The notes: generated from the sequence alone by a model not told the origin. A stretch of DNA of 64,000 nt from Thermoplasmata archaeon (GCA_027365105.1 DAHXNZ010000001.1:62001-126000), one strand, 5' to 3'; shown: positions 36,301-44,122, counted from the first letter of the stretch. Numbers and translations are program-made.

Positions 36301-37550
36301 TGGCCCTGGTGGGGGCTGACTCGTTCCCCGCTGGTGCGCCGCTTGTCCTCGGCCCCCCAGCCCCTCCGCTTCTCACCGTCAAACTAACCGCGTACACGGC
36401 GAATCTATCTTGGTCCGAGCCGGCATCCAGTGAGGCCCTGAACTATACCATTTGGTGGGGTGTGGCGGGGAAGCCATTCACACATTCCGTTTCGCTTCTC
36501 CCCACTAACAACTCCTACACCATCGCAGGGCTCAACTCATCCACCCACTACGAGTTTGAGGTCATCGCTCACAACCTCGATTGGTACGGCAACGGATCTA
36601 TCTCGGGGCAAACCGCGAACACGTATTCTGTTACCTTCAAAGAATCCGGCCTGCCCGCCGGGAAAAGCTGGTCCATCACCTGGAACGGTGCAAATTACAC
36701 GTCTCAGAACGAGACGCTGGCCTTGAGCGCGACGAATGGATCCTACTCGTGGGATATCCCCGCCGAGGGGTCCCTAACACCGAGTCCCTCTGCAGGTATC
36801 ACGAACGTCTCGGGAACTGACGTCAGTATCACGGTGACATTCTCCTCATGGTCACCGCCAGCGACACCGAACAGCATCTCCTCCTCCGTCGTAGGGTCGA
36901 CCTACGCGATACTTCAATGGGGGGCAGTAGCTGGTGCGCGGAACTACAGCATCTCGGAGGGAGGAACCTGCTCGAGCTTAGGAGCCTCCCAATCTCTGGG
37001 CAACGTTCTCCAGGACAATCTGTCTGGATTGACCCCTGGAACGGGATACTGCATCGGGATTCGCGCCTGGAACGGGACAGTAGGGGTCAACCTCACCGAC
37101 GACACCCAAATCTTTACTGGTGCACCCGTGGTTGCCTCGGTCAATGCCGAGTCTATTGATGTGGACGTCAACTGGCAGAACCCAACCGGCGAACCGGCAG
37201 TGGTGGTAGACGCGGTCTACCTCTACGCGGCAGATGGCTCCTATCTGGGATCTTCTGGTACCGGTGGACCAGCGACCTCGATCATTCTTGCGGGGCTGAG
37301 GTATTCGACGACCTACTCTGTCAGAATCAAGGCAGAGTATTCCGGTGGAGGGAGCTCGATGCTCTCGGCGCCAGTGTCGTTCACGACCCCCGGCTGTACG
37401 CAAGGCTGCGCGGCATCGGCGCAGCCCGGCTTGTTGGGGTGGCTATCGGTTCCGATCAACGCGGCGATCCTCGTCGGTTTCGCCTCATCTGCGGTATTGG
37501 GAGCCGCCGCAGCCACCCTCCTTAGGGGCCCCAAGAAGAGGCGCCGGTGA
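33381..37550 (+). CDS. Giant surface protein with propeller-like and FnIII-like regions (1389 aa)
   Basis: The start is the ATG at 33381 (ATGA overlap). An N-terminal signal/anchor ('WIALGLVAVILVSGVYVAA') is followed by about 950 residues with recurring 'VYDPxxG' blocks suggestive of a beta-propeller. Then comes an FnIII-like domain, a 'YSVTFKESGLPAGKSW' module typical of Thermoplasmata surface proteins, two more FnIII-like domains, a C-terminal helix ('AAILVGFASSAVLGAAAATLL') and a basic tail. G+C is visibly lower than in the flanks. Likely a second spike or receptor protein. Confidence 0.78.
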   Translation: MRRYPDWIALGLVAVILVSGVYVAAANQSPPNDPHGGHPIPAGVALPTVTGPFEGLVKYNLTAEPQRVAYDPTTGEAFVSTYGRLEVLNTSNGSVAGSITTAGSAPQHSADYPVVYDPRDGIVYEGIYGNATIEYVYPSNLTHGTIPVYGADYAMQLLYDPIAGKVMIVGPAGHGFWTLDGLTATNTTTQFGVAANATLGDLYAAYFGAAGMVYVASANAIASGHPVWGLNASTLSEVSYTVVPLTWQWGDFIPGNGTEVGVSYEGYFSAVNLTSGKETNWTWTASSVGSPYYSLAYSPASKTFALASKHDYVRLFSLTNGTVWEADVSGAVPQVGYLGGAINEFAASSWNPPQSPGIALFLISTAGKVQSVTTGMDTFSLTVVGNTVWVGGSQYGSYPDADAIESYTLSAQTREVVWSIIGQLPQFGWGITVGGANHPAPIGNRSLTVEVTSNYAYNWTATAKDYRLSPSEGMIPASNQTPPLLINLTATLSRPIDFAQSGGNASGADLKWVTPPGTVNVTLLEGTKTGSGVGCSVVSRVSIGNVSSGLDAAFGCVAVETWNSSGVSGQTPFINTTQFLPDMTYFQLPGWNNLSAYAYDNACASNATCGAQHPPGGIQQPLISWTSDGVYYVNATNRLVYYSFLNRSVTHHWPWIPLYQQIMTYPGIENTEWITPNGEWVYTFGTISPGGTTITFFGVNISSGKTAEHNFSGPFNLSSSGLSTNIQVNVIGIDGEYNTVAMLWAPGPSFVLWSLVNGSQWVAGNGAMFGHLGTAGVEANNIYWVPELNSLIEIYADGVPTSGWTQFLWNGSGFQNISWGLIPSLSNGVQGLFFNLTSHRLYSDVQASPTTQYTFFWDINGTALGSIHLVSRSIEVTAPVHRMMESAGGEAVGGDNVPGYPDGTGHWATAFTANGSVEAASPYTMLGSWTWTPQSLEGLGFDSSYQLYPLLSDCYRNPCAISGTNANWSGAGNVALVGADSFPAGAPLVLGPPAPPLLTVKLTAYTANLSWSEPASSEALNYTIWWGVAGKPFTHSVSLLPTNNSYTIAGLNSSTHYEFEVIAHNLDWYGNGSISGQTANTYSVTFKESGLPAGKSWSITWNGANYTSQNETLALSATNGSYSWDIPAEGSLTPSPSAGITNVSGTDVSITVTFSSWSPPATPNSISSSVVGSTYAILQWGAVAGARNYSISEGGTCSSLGASQSLGNVLQDNLSGLTPGTGYCIGIRAWNGTVGVNLTDDTQIFTGAPVVASVNAESIDVDVNWQNPTGEPAVVVDAVYLYAADGSYLGSSGTGGPATSIILAGLRYSTTYSVRIKAEYSGGGSSMLSAPVSFTTPGCTQGCAASAQPGLLGWLSVPINAAILVGFASSAVLGAAAATLLRGPKKRRR

Positions 37551-38155
37551 ACGACTCGAGCAGAGCTCTGGCGACTGGAGCCGTCATTCTCCTGCTCCTC
37601 GCTCTTGGACTCTCGTGGGGCCACCCCACTTCGTCGCCCACCCCGCAGGGGAGAGCGAGCCCAGCTGCGGGCCCGGCGACCAATCAGTCCACGTCCGTGA
37701 GCACCATCAGCGTCTACACGACATACCCGGGCCAGAATCAGTACCTCGCGTTGCCGTTGAATGCGAGCGGAGTGATCATCTACCCGCACTGGGTCGTGAC
37801 GTTAGTCTCGTCAATCAACCAGACCTACTCGATCTACGTCTCCGGCCTGGAGATCACCCAGGGCGCCTCAATGGGAGTCCACGAGGTGGAGTTCGGCGTC
37901 GTTGGAGACGTCGTCAACGTGTCGATCGGGTTCGGGCCGACCACGTATCACTACGACCACGAGTACCTGTCGAATGTGCCGCTTAGCACCTACTACTCTG
38001 CTCCCCCAGCTCCACCTGTGGCTACGGCGCTCCAGGTGACGTTTGACGAGCTCGCCATCGCATTCGCGTTCGTGCTGAGTCTCGGCGGTGCGATGTTCAC
38101 GGCCCGCCGAACCGTGATCGAGCGAAAGAAGCGCCAGATTCAGGTGGTGGGATGA
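37547..38155 (+). CDS. Bitopic membrane protein
   Basis: 202 aa, GTG start overlapping the previous stop. An N-terminal signal-like helix ('AVILLLLALGLSWG'), a beta-rich ectodomain of about 120 residues and a C-terminal helix ('LAIAFAFVLSLGGAMFTA') with a basic tail. The layout repeats that of the first protein of the operon. No family recognised. Confidence 0.6.
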   Translation: MNDSSRALATGAVILLLLALGLSWGHPTSSPTPQGRASPAAGPATNQSTSVSTISVYTTYPGQNQYLALPLNASGVIIYPHWVVTLVSSINQTYSIYVSGLEITQGASMGVHEVEFGVVGDVVNVSIGFGPTTYHYDHEYLSNVPLSTYYSAPPAPPVATALQVTFDELAIAFAFVLSLGGAMFTARRTVIERKKRQIQVVG

Positions 38156-38964
38156 AGATCGAAGCCGCCGACGAGGGCAACGTAGCCATCGCGGGGGCAC
38201 CCTCCGATCAGCCCGTCGACGACGTGGAGAAGGGGGCCGATTCCGGGAGCGTGGACCGTCGCCGTCTCGCGAGGCTGATGTCCTTGCGAGCTCGCCTCGT
38301 ACCGTTGCTGGCCAACTATGCCGCCGCGATCTTGGTGTTCGTTGTCGCGTACTTCCTGGTCGGCTTCTACTGGGCTGTGGGGCTCGCCATACTCGCCAAC
38401 GTAGTGATCTACATCTATACCGAGAGGATCTACGTGCCTCCCGGCTACCTCGTCTGTGTATTCGGCGAGGAAAACGGGACTCTGGTCTGGCGGGTCTATA
38501 ACATCCCCAAACAGATCTTCGAGTGCGTCAACAAGGTCGGGGTCAGCAACTCCATCGACACGCGGGCCGGCATGGCCTACCTCGCCGAGCGGATTGACTG
38601 GGACGAGGACGGTTTGCCCGCCCACATCGAGTTCGCGTGGATCCACTACAACACCCTGAACTTCGTCCAGAAGGCCCAGCTCTTCGGTGAGCTACGGGTT
38701 GTCACCGAGAAGCTGATCGCGGCGAACAACCGCTATCACTGGTTGATGGAGTCGATGAGCCTTCGCAAGGCAACCGAAATCGCCCGGCGGAACACCGCCA
38801 TCGTGTCTCGAGCCAAGCGCGAGCCGGACCTTGCCGCTGCCGATGAGATCCACCTCTCCGAGGAGGTCGCGAGGATCGAACGCGAGATGCGGGATCTACA
38901 GGGGCTCACGGCTCAGGTGCCGATACGAGAGGAGCACGTCGAGAGCAGCGGAGTGGTGGTGTAG
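38152..38964 (+). CDS. Membrane protein with two N-terminal helices and a cytoplasmic domain
   Basis: 270 aa. Residues about 1-50 are polar; two helices follow ('YAAAILVFVVAYFLVGFYW' and 'GLAILANVVIYIYT'), then a cytoplasmic alpha/beta part and a charged helical C-terminus ('EEVARIEREMRDLQ'). It directly precedes the P-loop ATPase with 2 nt spacing. It may be the membrane platform for that ATPase, a role which in inoviral pI proteins is carried by the same polypeptide. Confidence 0.6.
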   Translation: MKIEAADEGNVAIAGAPSDQPVDDVEKGADSGSVDRRRLARLMSLRARLVPLLANYAAAILVFVVAYFLVGFYWAVGLAILANVVIYIYTERIYVPPGYLVCVFGEENGTLVWRVYNIPKQIFECVNKVGVSNSIDTRAGMAYLAERIDWDEDGLPAHIEFAWIHYNTLNFVQKAQLFGELRVVTEKLIAANNRYHWLMESMSLRKATEIARRNTAIVSRAKREPDLAAADEIHLSEEVARIEREMRDLQGLTAQVPIREEHVESSGVVV

Positions 38965-38966
38965 AC

Positions 38967-40331
38967 ATGGCAAGGGAGGCGTCAGATGAGAGCCGGATCC
39001 GCCGAGCTCTCAGCCAGGACGTGGCCACCAACCTGCTGGACACGATGGGGGACAACGCTGTAGTCCCGGATCCTTTCGGCCGAGACCCGCGAGTCTTCTT
39101 TGTCTCCGACTGGCGGACGGAGAATGCGTTCCGGGACATGCTGTTCGAGGCTCCCGAACTCGCGCAGAACGACTGGTTCCGCCACCAGTGGGATTCGTTT
39201 CGGACAGCAGAGGTGTCCCGCGCCGCTCTGGCTAAGTCCGACGTACTGACGTTCCTGTCGATGGTCAATCCCACCCGGCAGGACAGGTCGGTTCCGTCGG
39301 TGGACGCAACCCCGGGCCTGCAGTACTGGGCGTACTTCGAGGGACTGGGAACCGAGCGATCGGGCCAGCTGGAGGAGGTTGTCGGCCCTATGGGCAGCGG
39401 CAAGAGCAACTACCTGGTTTGGAAGGTCCGGACAGCCGTTAGCCGTGGACACGCCGTACTGGCCAATTTCAAGGTCGAGGTAGAGGAGGGACCGGGCCGG
39501 TTCCGTGAAGTCCACCGTCTGACGGACGCCGTCCTGCAAACCGTAGAGTGGCGGATGTCGGGATACGACGGGTTGGTGTTCTGGATTGTCGACGAGCAGG
39601 GGGCGAACCTGGGGGGCGCCTCGGGAACGACCAACACGCTCGAGGGCCGTTGGGCCGCCGCGATCCTTACCAAGATTCGCAAGCTCGGAGTGTTTGTAAC
39701 CCGCTGCCGCCAGCAGGAGAACATTCCTCCGTCGCAGCTGCCATGGGTGTCGATCCTGGTCCGAAAGACGATCGCTGACCCGGCCCTGGTAAGGGGGCAG
39801 TATCTCAGCGGCCCCCGTGGGGGGGGCGCCTTCGCGTTCTCTCTGCCATCCATGGGAAGGTACTACGACACAAACTCCCCTGCGAGCTGGGCCTACGATT
39901 TGGATGTGGAGTCGATGGACAGCTGGCTTTCCCGCCATGAGGGGACCGAGGACGCCCTGACCTTGATCGGTCGGTATGCCCGTGCCGCCCATTCCGGTGT
40001 GGATCTGCTGGCCGATGAACTGGAGCGGGAGGCCGAGGAGCGCAAGCAGGCGGCCTCAACAGGTGCCTCGAGCGGCCAGGAGGGTGGACAAGGGGTGGAG
40101 GAACCCCCAGACGAGCCTAAGGGCATGCTCCTGCGCTGTAAGTGTGGTCATGAATGGACATACCGCGGGCGGTCCATCCTCCCTTGGGCGGCCTGTGGAG
40201 TCTGCGGACACCGGGTCCGCAAGGCGCCGTACGTACGGTCGTCGCGGGCTGGCAACCACTCTGAGAGACCTGTAGGGGAGGAAACGAGCCGTACGGTGCC
40301 TCCAGAGCCGGAGGGAGCTGAGGATGGGTGA
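38967..40331 (+). CDS. pI/Zot-like P-loop ATPase with C-terminal zinc ribbon
   Basis: 454 aa. Walker A 'GPMGSGKS' (residues 140-147) is followed by 'AVSRGHAVLANFKV', then Walker B 'LVFWIVDE' (203-210) and 'KIRKLGVFVTRCRQ', the order and spacing of the Zot/pI assembly ATPases of filamentous phages. No membrane helix is visible. Near residue 390 a zinc ribbon ('RCKCGHEW', 'ACGVCGH') is added. It is proposed to power virion extrusion or DNA/protein translocation. A generic AAA/FtsK-like ATPase is the alternative. Confidence 0.65.
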   Translation: MAREASDESRIRRALSQDVATNLLDTMGDNAVVPDPFGRDPRVFFVSDWRTENAFRDMLFEAPELAQNDWFRHQWDSFRTAEVSRAALAKSDVLTFLSMVNPTRQDRSVPSVDATPGLQYWAYFEGLGTERSGQLEEVVGPMGSGKSNYLVWKVRTAVSRGHAVLANFKVEVEEGPGRFREVHRLTDAVLQTVEWRMSGYDGLVFWIVDEQGANLGGASGTTNTLEGRWAAAILTKIRKLGVFVTRCRQQENIPPSQLPWVSILVRKTIADPALVRGQYLSGPRGGGAFAFSLPSMGRYYDTNSPASWAYDLDVESMDSWLSRHEGTEDALTLIGRYARAAHSGVDLLADELEREAEERKQAASTGASSGQEGGQGVEEPPDEPKGMLLRCKCGHEWTYRGRSILPWAACGVCGHRVRKAPYVRSSRAGNHSERPVGEETSRTVPPEPEGAEDG

Positions 40332-40884
40332 GGATGTCCAGAAAGTCGGCCTAAGGGCCGTCATCTACGCCAGGTGCTCGACCTCAGAGCAGGATTACAC
40401 CCGCCAGCTGACAGAGCTGCAGGGGGCTGCGGACAGGCTCGGGTGGCGAGTGGTGGCCACTCTGGGATCCACTGTCTCTGGGGGGTCGAACGAATCAGAT
40501 CTATCCCGCCTCCAAGCCGCGGCCAGGAGGGGGGAGTATGACCGTCTCATGGTATGGGAGTTGTCGCGACTCAGCCGTCGGGGGATTGGCCCCCTCCTAC
40601 ACCTGATCCAGCAGTTCGACGCCCAGGGAGTCCGAGTCTACTCGATCCGAGAGCCGTGGGTGGGCGACGACGGGCCAGCTCGTGAGCTCCTGGTAGCCAT
40701 CCTTGCCTGGGCCGCCCGATGGGAGCGTGAGATGATCTCGGCGCGAACGCGATCGGCTCTCGCCTCCCGCAAGGCCCTCGGGATCCACGTCGGACGCCCC
40801 AAGGGATCCCGCGATCGTGTCCCCAGGGTGCGCAGGGCAAAAAGGGGGGGGTCCTTTGCCATCGAGGAGCCGGCCCCGCTCTAA
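40324..40884 (+). CDS. Serine recombinase (resolvase/invertase family)
   Basis: 186 aa. The catalytic serine is in 'YARCSTSEQD'; 'LMVWELSRLSRRG' and 'REMISARTRSALASRKALGI' are the further family motifs including the E-helix. After 'GRPKGSRD' the protein ends with about 20 basic or neutral residues instead of a full helix-turn-helix, so DNA binding may be reduced. It overlaps the ATPase gene by 8 nt. It may resolve multimers or invert DNA; no inverted segment was found. Confidence 0.85.
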   Translation: MGEDVQKVGLRAVIYARCSTSEQDYTRQLTELQGAADRLGWRVVATLGSTVSGGSNESDLSRLQAAARRGEYDRLMVWELSRLSRRGIGPLLHLIQQFDAQGVRVYSIREPWVGDDGPARELLVAILAWAARWEREMISARTRSALASRKALGIHVGRPKGSRDRVPRVRRAKRGGSFAIEEPAPL

Positions 40885-41030
40885 AACCGACCCCTTTTAG
40901 CGGCCGCAGGGGAGTGCCCCGGGCCACTGAGGCACCTCCCAGGCCCGGAACAGGGCACCGTCTGGACTGTTTCAGGACCCCTCGTCCCGCCCATGAAATA
41001 CCCCCAGGGCAGAGTCCATGCGGTGAAACC

Positions 41031-41216
41031 ATGAACAGGTTCGACGAGACCTACTGGGAAGGAGCGAGAAACGCGGCGCTGGCGGTCTACCGTGTGGTCA
41101 GGGAGAGAGAGGACGTCCCTGACGACATCCGAAGATTCGCCGAACAGCTGCTCGGAGCCACCGGGGACAAGCGGAACTCCTCCTTCCTGGAGCAGCTGGG
41201 AATCCGATCCCCGTAA
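41031..41216 (+). CDS. Small hypothetical protein
   Basis: 61 aa from the ATG at 41031, with a GGTGA Shine-Dalgarno-like element just upstream. Helical and charged ('ALAVYRVVREREDVPDDIRR'). No family recognised. Confidence 0.4.
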   Translation: MNRFDETYWEGARNAALAVYRVVREREDVPDDIRRFAEQLLGATGDKRNSSFLEQLGIRSP

Positions 41217-41328
41217 CCCTCAGGTCTTAGTCAGATCTGCGGAAGATCCGGTGGAGAAGGCCCAGCAACTCGCGAACGCCGCTGGCGGCTACAGGGGAGA
41301 AGCGTAGCCATGACTTCCGAAAGCGAAC

Positions 41329-41484
41329 GTGAAGCAGGTGCGATTTGACCCTGATCGGGGAGAGACCCGAGCGATCGTGCGGAAGGTCAACGACACACTC
41401 GCCCCTGACTTGAACATGGCCTCCGAAGCTAAGTATCCTTTCGTTAGTGTAGTGGAAGCATGGCAAAGTGGTTGTTCCGGTTGA
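41329..41484 (+). CDS. Possible 51-aa ORF
   Basis: GTG start, shorter than the track cutoff. It encodes a protein-like sequence beginning 'VKQVRFDPDRGETRAIVRKV' and overlaps the start of the next gene by 25 nt in another frame. Codon bias is good in its first half only. Tentative. Confidence 0.3.
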   Translation: MKQVRFDPDRGETRAIVRKVNDTLAPDLNMASEAKYPFVSVVEAWQSGCSG

Positions 41485-41858
41485 ATGGTAGCCCCTACCT
41501 GTCGGAAGGGGCGCCGGACGCCCTTTACAATGCCCAGACAGTGAGGGCCGGGAGCGCACATGGAAAGCCCACGGTCGGGCTGTACACGGCGAGCAATCCG
41601 GCGCCTTTGGCCACCTTCGCCCACAACGCGATTTTCGGTTACATAGTCGAGGGGCAGCAAATCAGAGTATGGAGGCGAGACCCTACTCAGATCGGCACGT
41701 ACGAGCAGGAGGTACACGCAGGGGTGTTCGTCGAGCCCGGCGAGCTGGGCTCCCTCATCACTTGGGACATTCTCGAACGGCACGGTGACCAGGGCTCGCT
41801 TATCGGGCGGATGTTCGCGGACTGGGTGTCGGAGTTCAAGAACTGCTCCTCCCCCTAA
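41460..41858 (+). CDS. Hypothetical protein
   Basis: 132 aa, predicted alpha/beta with no membrane segment. Motif-like parts are 'FGYIVEGQQIRVWRRDP' and 'GSLITWDILERHGDQGSLI'. The antisense ORF 41289-41882 looks like its shadow. A TATA-like CTAAGTA about 30 nt upstream would give a leaderless mRNA. No family recognised. Confidence 0.5.
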   Translation: MAKWLFRLNGSPYLSEGAPDALYNAQTVRAGSAHGKPTVGLYTASNPAPLATFAHNAIFGYIVEGQQIRVWRRDPTQIGTYEQEVHAGVFVEPGELGSLITWDILERHGDQGSLIGRMFADWVSEFKNCSSP

Positions 41859-41953
41859 TGCTGAAAGGACGAAGAGCGGCAAGGCCGATGGTAGTAGATC
41901 ACAGACGGTCGGGTATCCCCGGGCCCGCTGCCACCTCCTAACATCTGACCGGC

Positions 41954-41972
41954 CGTGAAGGTGGACTTCACG
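41954..41972. repeat. 7-bp inverted repeat before the 42057 gene
   Basis: CGTGAAG-gtgga-CTTCACG in a 198-bp non-coding gap. Possible operator or hairpin for the downstream gene; otherwise the gap shows nothing. Confidence 0.3.
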
Positions 41973-42056
41973 TGTCTCCGCCCATCTCGTGTAGAAGAAG
42001 ACCTATCCGTAACTCCTTTCTTCCCCTAGTCTCTTCCCAGACAGGAGAGGCAATCC

Positions 42057-42629
42057 GTGGAAGTCGAGGACCTTGACGCTAGCCGCATGGCGGTGCTCCT
42101 TACGCTGGACGCCCTCCCGCCCGCCAAGCAAAAGACCCGGCTCATTTTCGAGAAGATACTCTTCCTCCTGACGAAGAACCTCCCGGATGAACTCAAGGAC
42201 CTCAACGCCACCTTCGAGGCCTACCGGTTCGGACCTTACAACGAGTACGCCGACGAGCTGATAGACGGCTTAGACGCTGCTGGGCTCGTTGAGGACGGTG
42301 TGCCCACCGACGAGGGAGCCGCGCTGGCGCGCAAGGTGCGCGATTCTGGCCGGGGCGCACAGATCGCGCACGAGCTGGAAGGTATCGTCAACGCGACGCG
42401 CGAGATGAGCACCGACGACATCCTCTATCTAGTTTACAGCCTCTACCCGGACTATGCACAAAGCTCAGAGATTCGAGGGCGGATACGCTCCTACCGGCTC
42501 GAGCATTTCTCGATAAGCGTAGACGAACTATCCGAGGGTGAGGTGATGGTCGTCCGGTCAGACAAGGGGTCTCGGCTTCGCGTGGAGAAGCACGGGAACC
42601 GGGTCCTTTTGGGGCCCGCGCCCGACTAG
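42057..42629 (+). CDS. Winged-helix-like / SocA-Panacea-like protein
   Basis: 190 aa, GTG start with a clear Shine-Dalgarno (GGAGAGG). 'KTRLIFEKILFLLTKNL', 'FEAYRFGPYNEYADELIDGL' and 'LVEDGVPTDEGAALA' resemble phage-associated winged-helix proteins of the SocA/Panacea type, which act as antitoxins or adaptor regulators. The C-terminal 60 residues add a separate small domain. It is convergent, 2 nt apart, with the next two unknown genes; a toxin-antitoxin or defence role is possible but not shown. Confidence 0.5.
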   Translation: MEVEDLDASRMAVLLTLDALPPAKQKTRLIFEKILFLLTKNLPDELKDLNATFEAYRFGPYNEYADELIDGLDAAGLVEDGVPTDEGAALARKVRDSGRGAQIAHELEGIVNATREMSTDDILYLVYSLYPDYAQSSEIRGRIRSYRLEHFSISVDELSEGEVMVVRSDKGSRLRVEKHGNRVLLGPAPD

Positions 42630-42631
42630 CG

Positions 42632-43798
42632 TCAGATTCCTTCGCGGTTCTCGCGGCGGGCCACAGCAAGGGCTTCCTGGATCCACCTGCGCTCTGAGAG
42701 CCTCTTGGAAAGAACCCCGGCCGCAGCCCATCCATGAATCTTCCGGGCCGAGCCGGTCATGGCCTCCCGCTCGAATTCGCCTCGGTGGTGGAGTGCCTCA
42801 ACTTCCCCTTTCTTCCCCTCTTGAGCCCGACGGTCCCACCAACTGATTAGCGCAGAGGTCGCGCCGGGCACTCCAACTTTGGCGAAAGCCAATTCCGTTG
42901 GCACCACAACCCGCCCTGGGCTCGGGGGCTTATGGGGAACGTTGGGCATGCGGATGTGGAGGGTGTGGCGCTTCCCGAAACCGTTTACCGGGCCGTCAAG
43001 TTGCAGAAGACCCAGGGCAGGGACATACTCTGCTCGGCCACGGTAGGGTTTCGAGTCGAAGGCGTAGATCGCCCAAGCCTCTCCGTTCTTCTCCCGCAGG
43101 GAATAGCTAGACGATCCGCGGGTCCCGACCAAGGCGCGTATCTGGGCGCTTAGTTGTTGCGTCGTGTTACCGTTGGCGTCTACGATCGCGAGCGGTGCGC
43201 TGACGTCCCTATACGCGAGAAGGAGAGCCGGGACGTCACGGTGGGAGGTATTGACCGGCATCGTAATCCCGAAGCGCCGAGTCCCCGCGCTTGCGCTCCC
43301 CTGAACGAAGGCCGTTACGAAGGGAAGATAGACCGACATGTCCACCGGCTTTAATGTCACCGTGCGTGGTGTCAGGTCCTCTCTTTTGGGTCTTGACATC
43401 CGGTATCGATAGACGAGTGGGGTGGTGGCGATGCTGAGGTTGGGTGGAGGTAGCAGGTGACTAAGATACTCGACATCCGGCTGCTCAATTGTCTCGCCCT
43501 CCCCGACAAGAAGCCGAAGAATGGGGATTCCGGTGGCACCCACTTTCGGGGTAAGGTTGCGCCGGACAAATGCCTGCTGTTTCTTCGCATCCCCGTCGAT
43601 CTCCCGCAGTTCAGTTAGCGTGATTTGACGATATATTTCGACAATGGGTTTCCAGGAGGCGTCAATCGTCGGAGGTAGCGGCCGATCGTTGTCGAGCGCG
43701 GGGAGGAATCGCCCCCACGGTCCCGACCCAACACGGAAGTCGACCGTACGAACGAAGTCGTCCCCCTCGCGGTACTCGCCCGCCTGCTTGATCTCCAT
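42632..43798 (-). CDS. Uncharacterised 388-aa protein
   Basis: No recognised family. Alternating hydrophobic strands ('GIPILRLLVGEGE', 'RRFGITMPVN', 'VSAPLAIVDANGN') and helices suggest an alpha/beta barrel-like fold; the last about 60 residues are helical and basic. It lies in the cargo zone and is the second gene of a minus-strand pair with a 72-aa protein 2 nt upstream. Not a transposase or methyltransferase by any motif I can see. Confidence 0.6.
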   Translation of the reverse strand: MEIKQAGEYREGDDFVRTVDFRVGSGPWGRFLPALDNDRPLPPTIDASWKPIVEIYRQITLTELREIDGDAKKQQAFVRRNLTPKVGATGIPILRLLVGEGETIEQPDVEYLSHLLPPPNLSIATTPLVYRYRMSRPKREDLTPRTVTLKPVDMSVYLPFVTAFVQGSASAGTRRFGITMPVNTSHRDVPALLLAYRDVSAPLAIVDANGNTTQQLSAQIRALVGTRGSSSYSLREKNGEAWAIYAFDSKPYRGRAEYVPALGLLQLDGPVNGFGKRHTLHIRMPNVPHKPPSPGRVVVPTELAFAKVGVPGATSALISWWDRRAQEGKKGEVEALHHRGEFEREAMTGSARKIHGWAAAGVLSKRLSERRWIQEALAVARRENREGI

Positions 43799-43800
43799 TC

Positions 43801-44019
43801 TCAGGACTCGTCTCGGGGGAAGTGGCGGACCAGTTCAAGTCGCCCGCGTTCGTTCGTCCAATGGTAGAACGTCGGCTCCCGAAGAGGGCGGCTGTGAATC
43901 TCTGTCTTGCAGTGCCGAGCCTCGGCCTCGGTCACGTTCCCCGACAGGTCGGTTTCGAAGATCACGACGTTCTGCGGCAAAGTCGGGCCGTTGTAAGCTA
44001 AGCGAGGGGACCTCTTCAA
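43801..44019 (-). CDS. Small hypothetical protein upstream of the 388-aa gene
   Basis: 72 aa with one strand-like stretch ('QNVVIFETDLSGNV') and several His/Arg residues ('FYHWTNERGR'). The stop is 2 nt before the ATG of the 388-aa gene, so they are co-transcribed. Function unknown. Confidence 0.45.
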   Translation of the reverse strand: MKRSPRLAYNGPTLPQNVVIFETDLSGNVTEAEARHCKTEIHSRPLREPTFYHWTNERGRLELVRHFPRDES

Positions 44020-44122
44020 CCCTTGGACGGGCCAGAGGCGCCCCTTTCACACTTTGGTTCTCCCGGATTTGTCGGGGGTAGCTTGAGGTAGAGCCAACGC
44101 CTTCCCGCGTCAGGGGGAGTCG

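Noticed and set aside
38967-40331. Conjugative HerA/VirB4/TraD ATPase
   Set aside because: No relaxase, coupling protein or other secretion genes; motif order fits pI/Zot better.
41289-41882. 197-aa minus-strand ORF
   Set aside because: Antisense to the better-supported 41460-41858 gene; no recognisable features.
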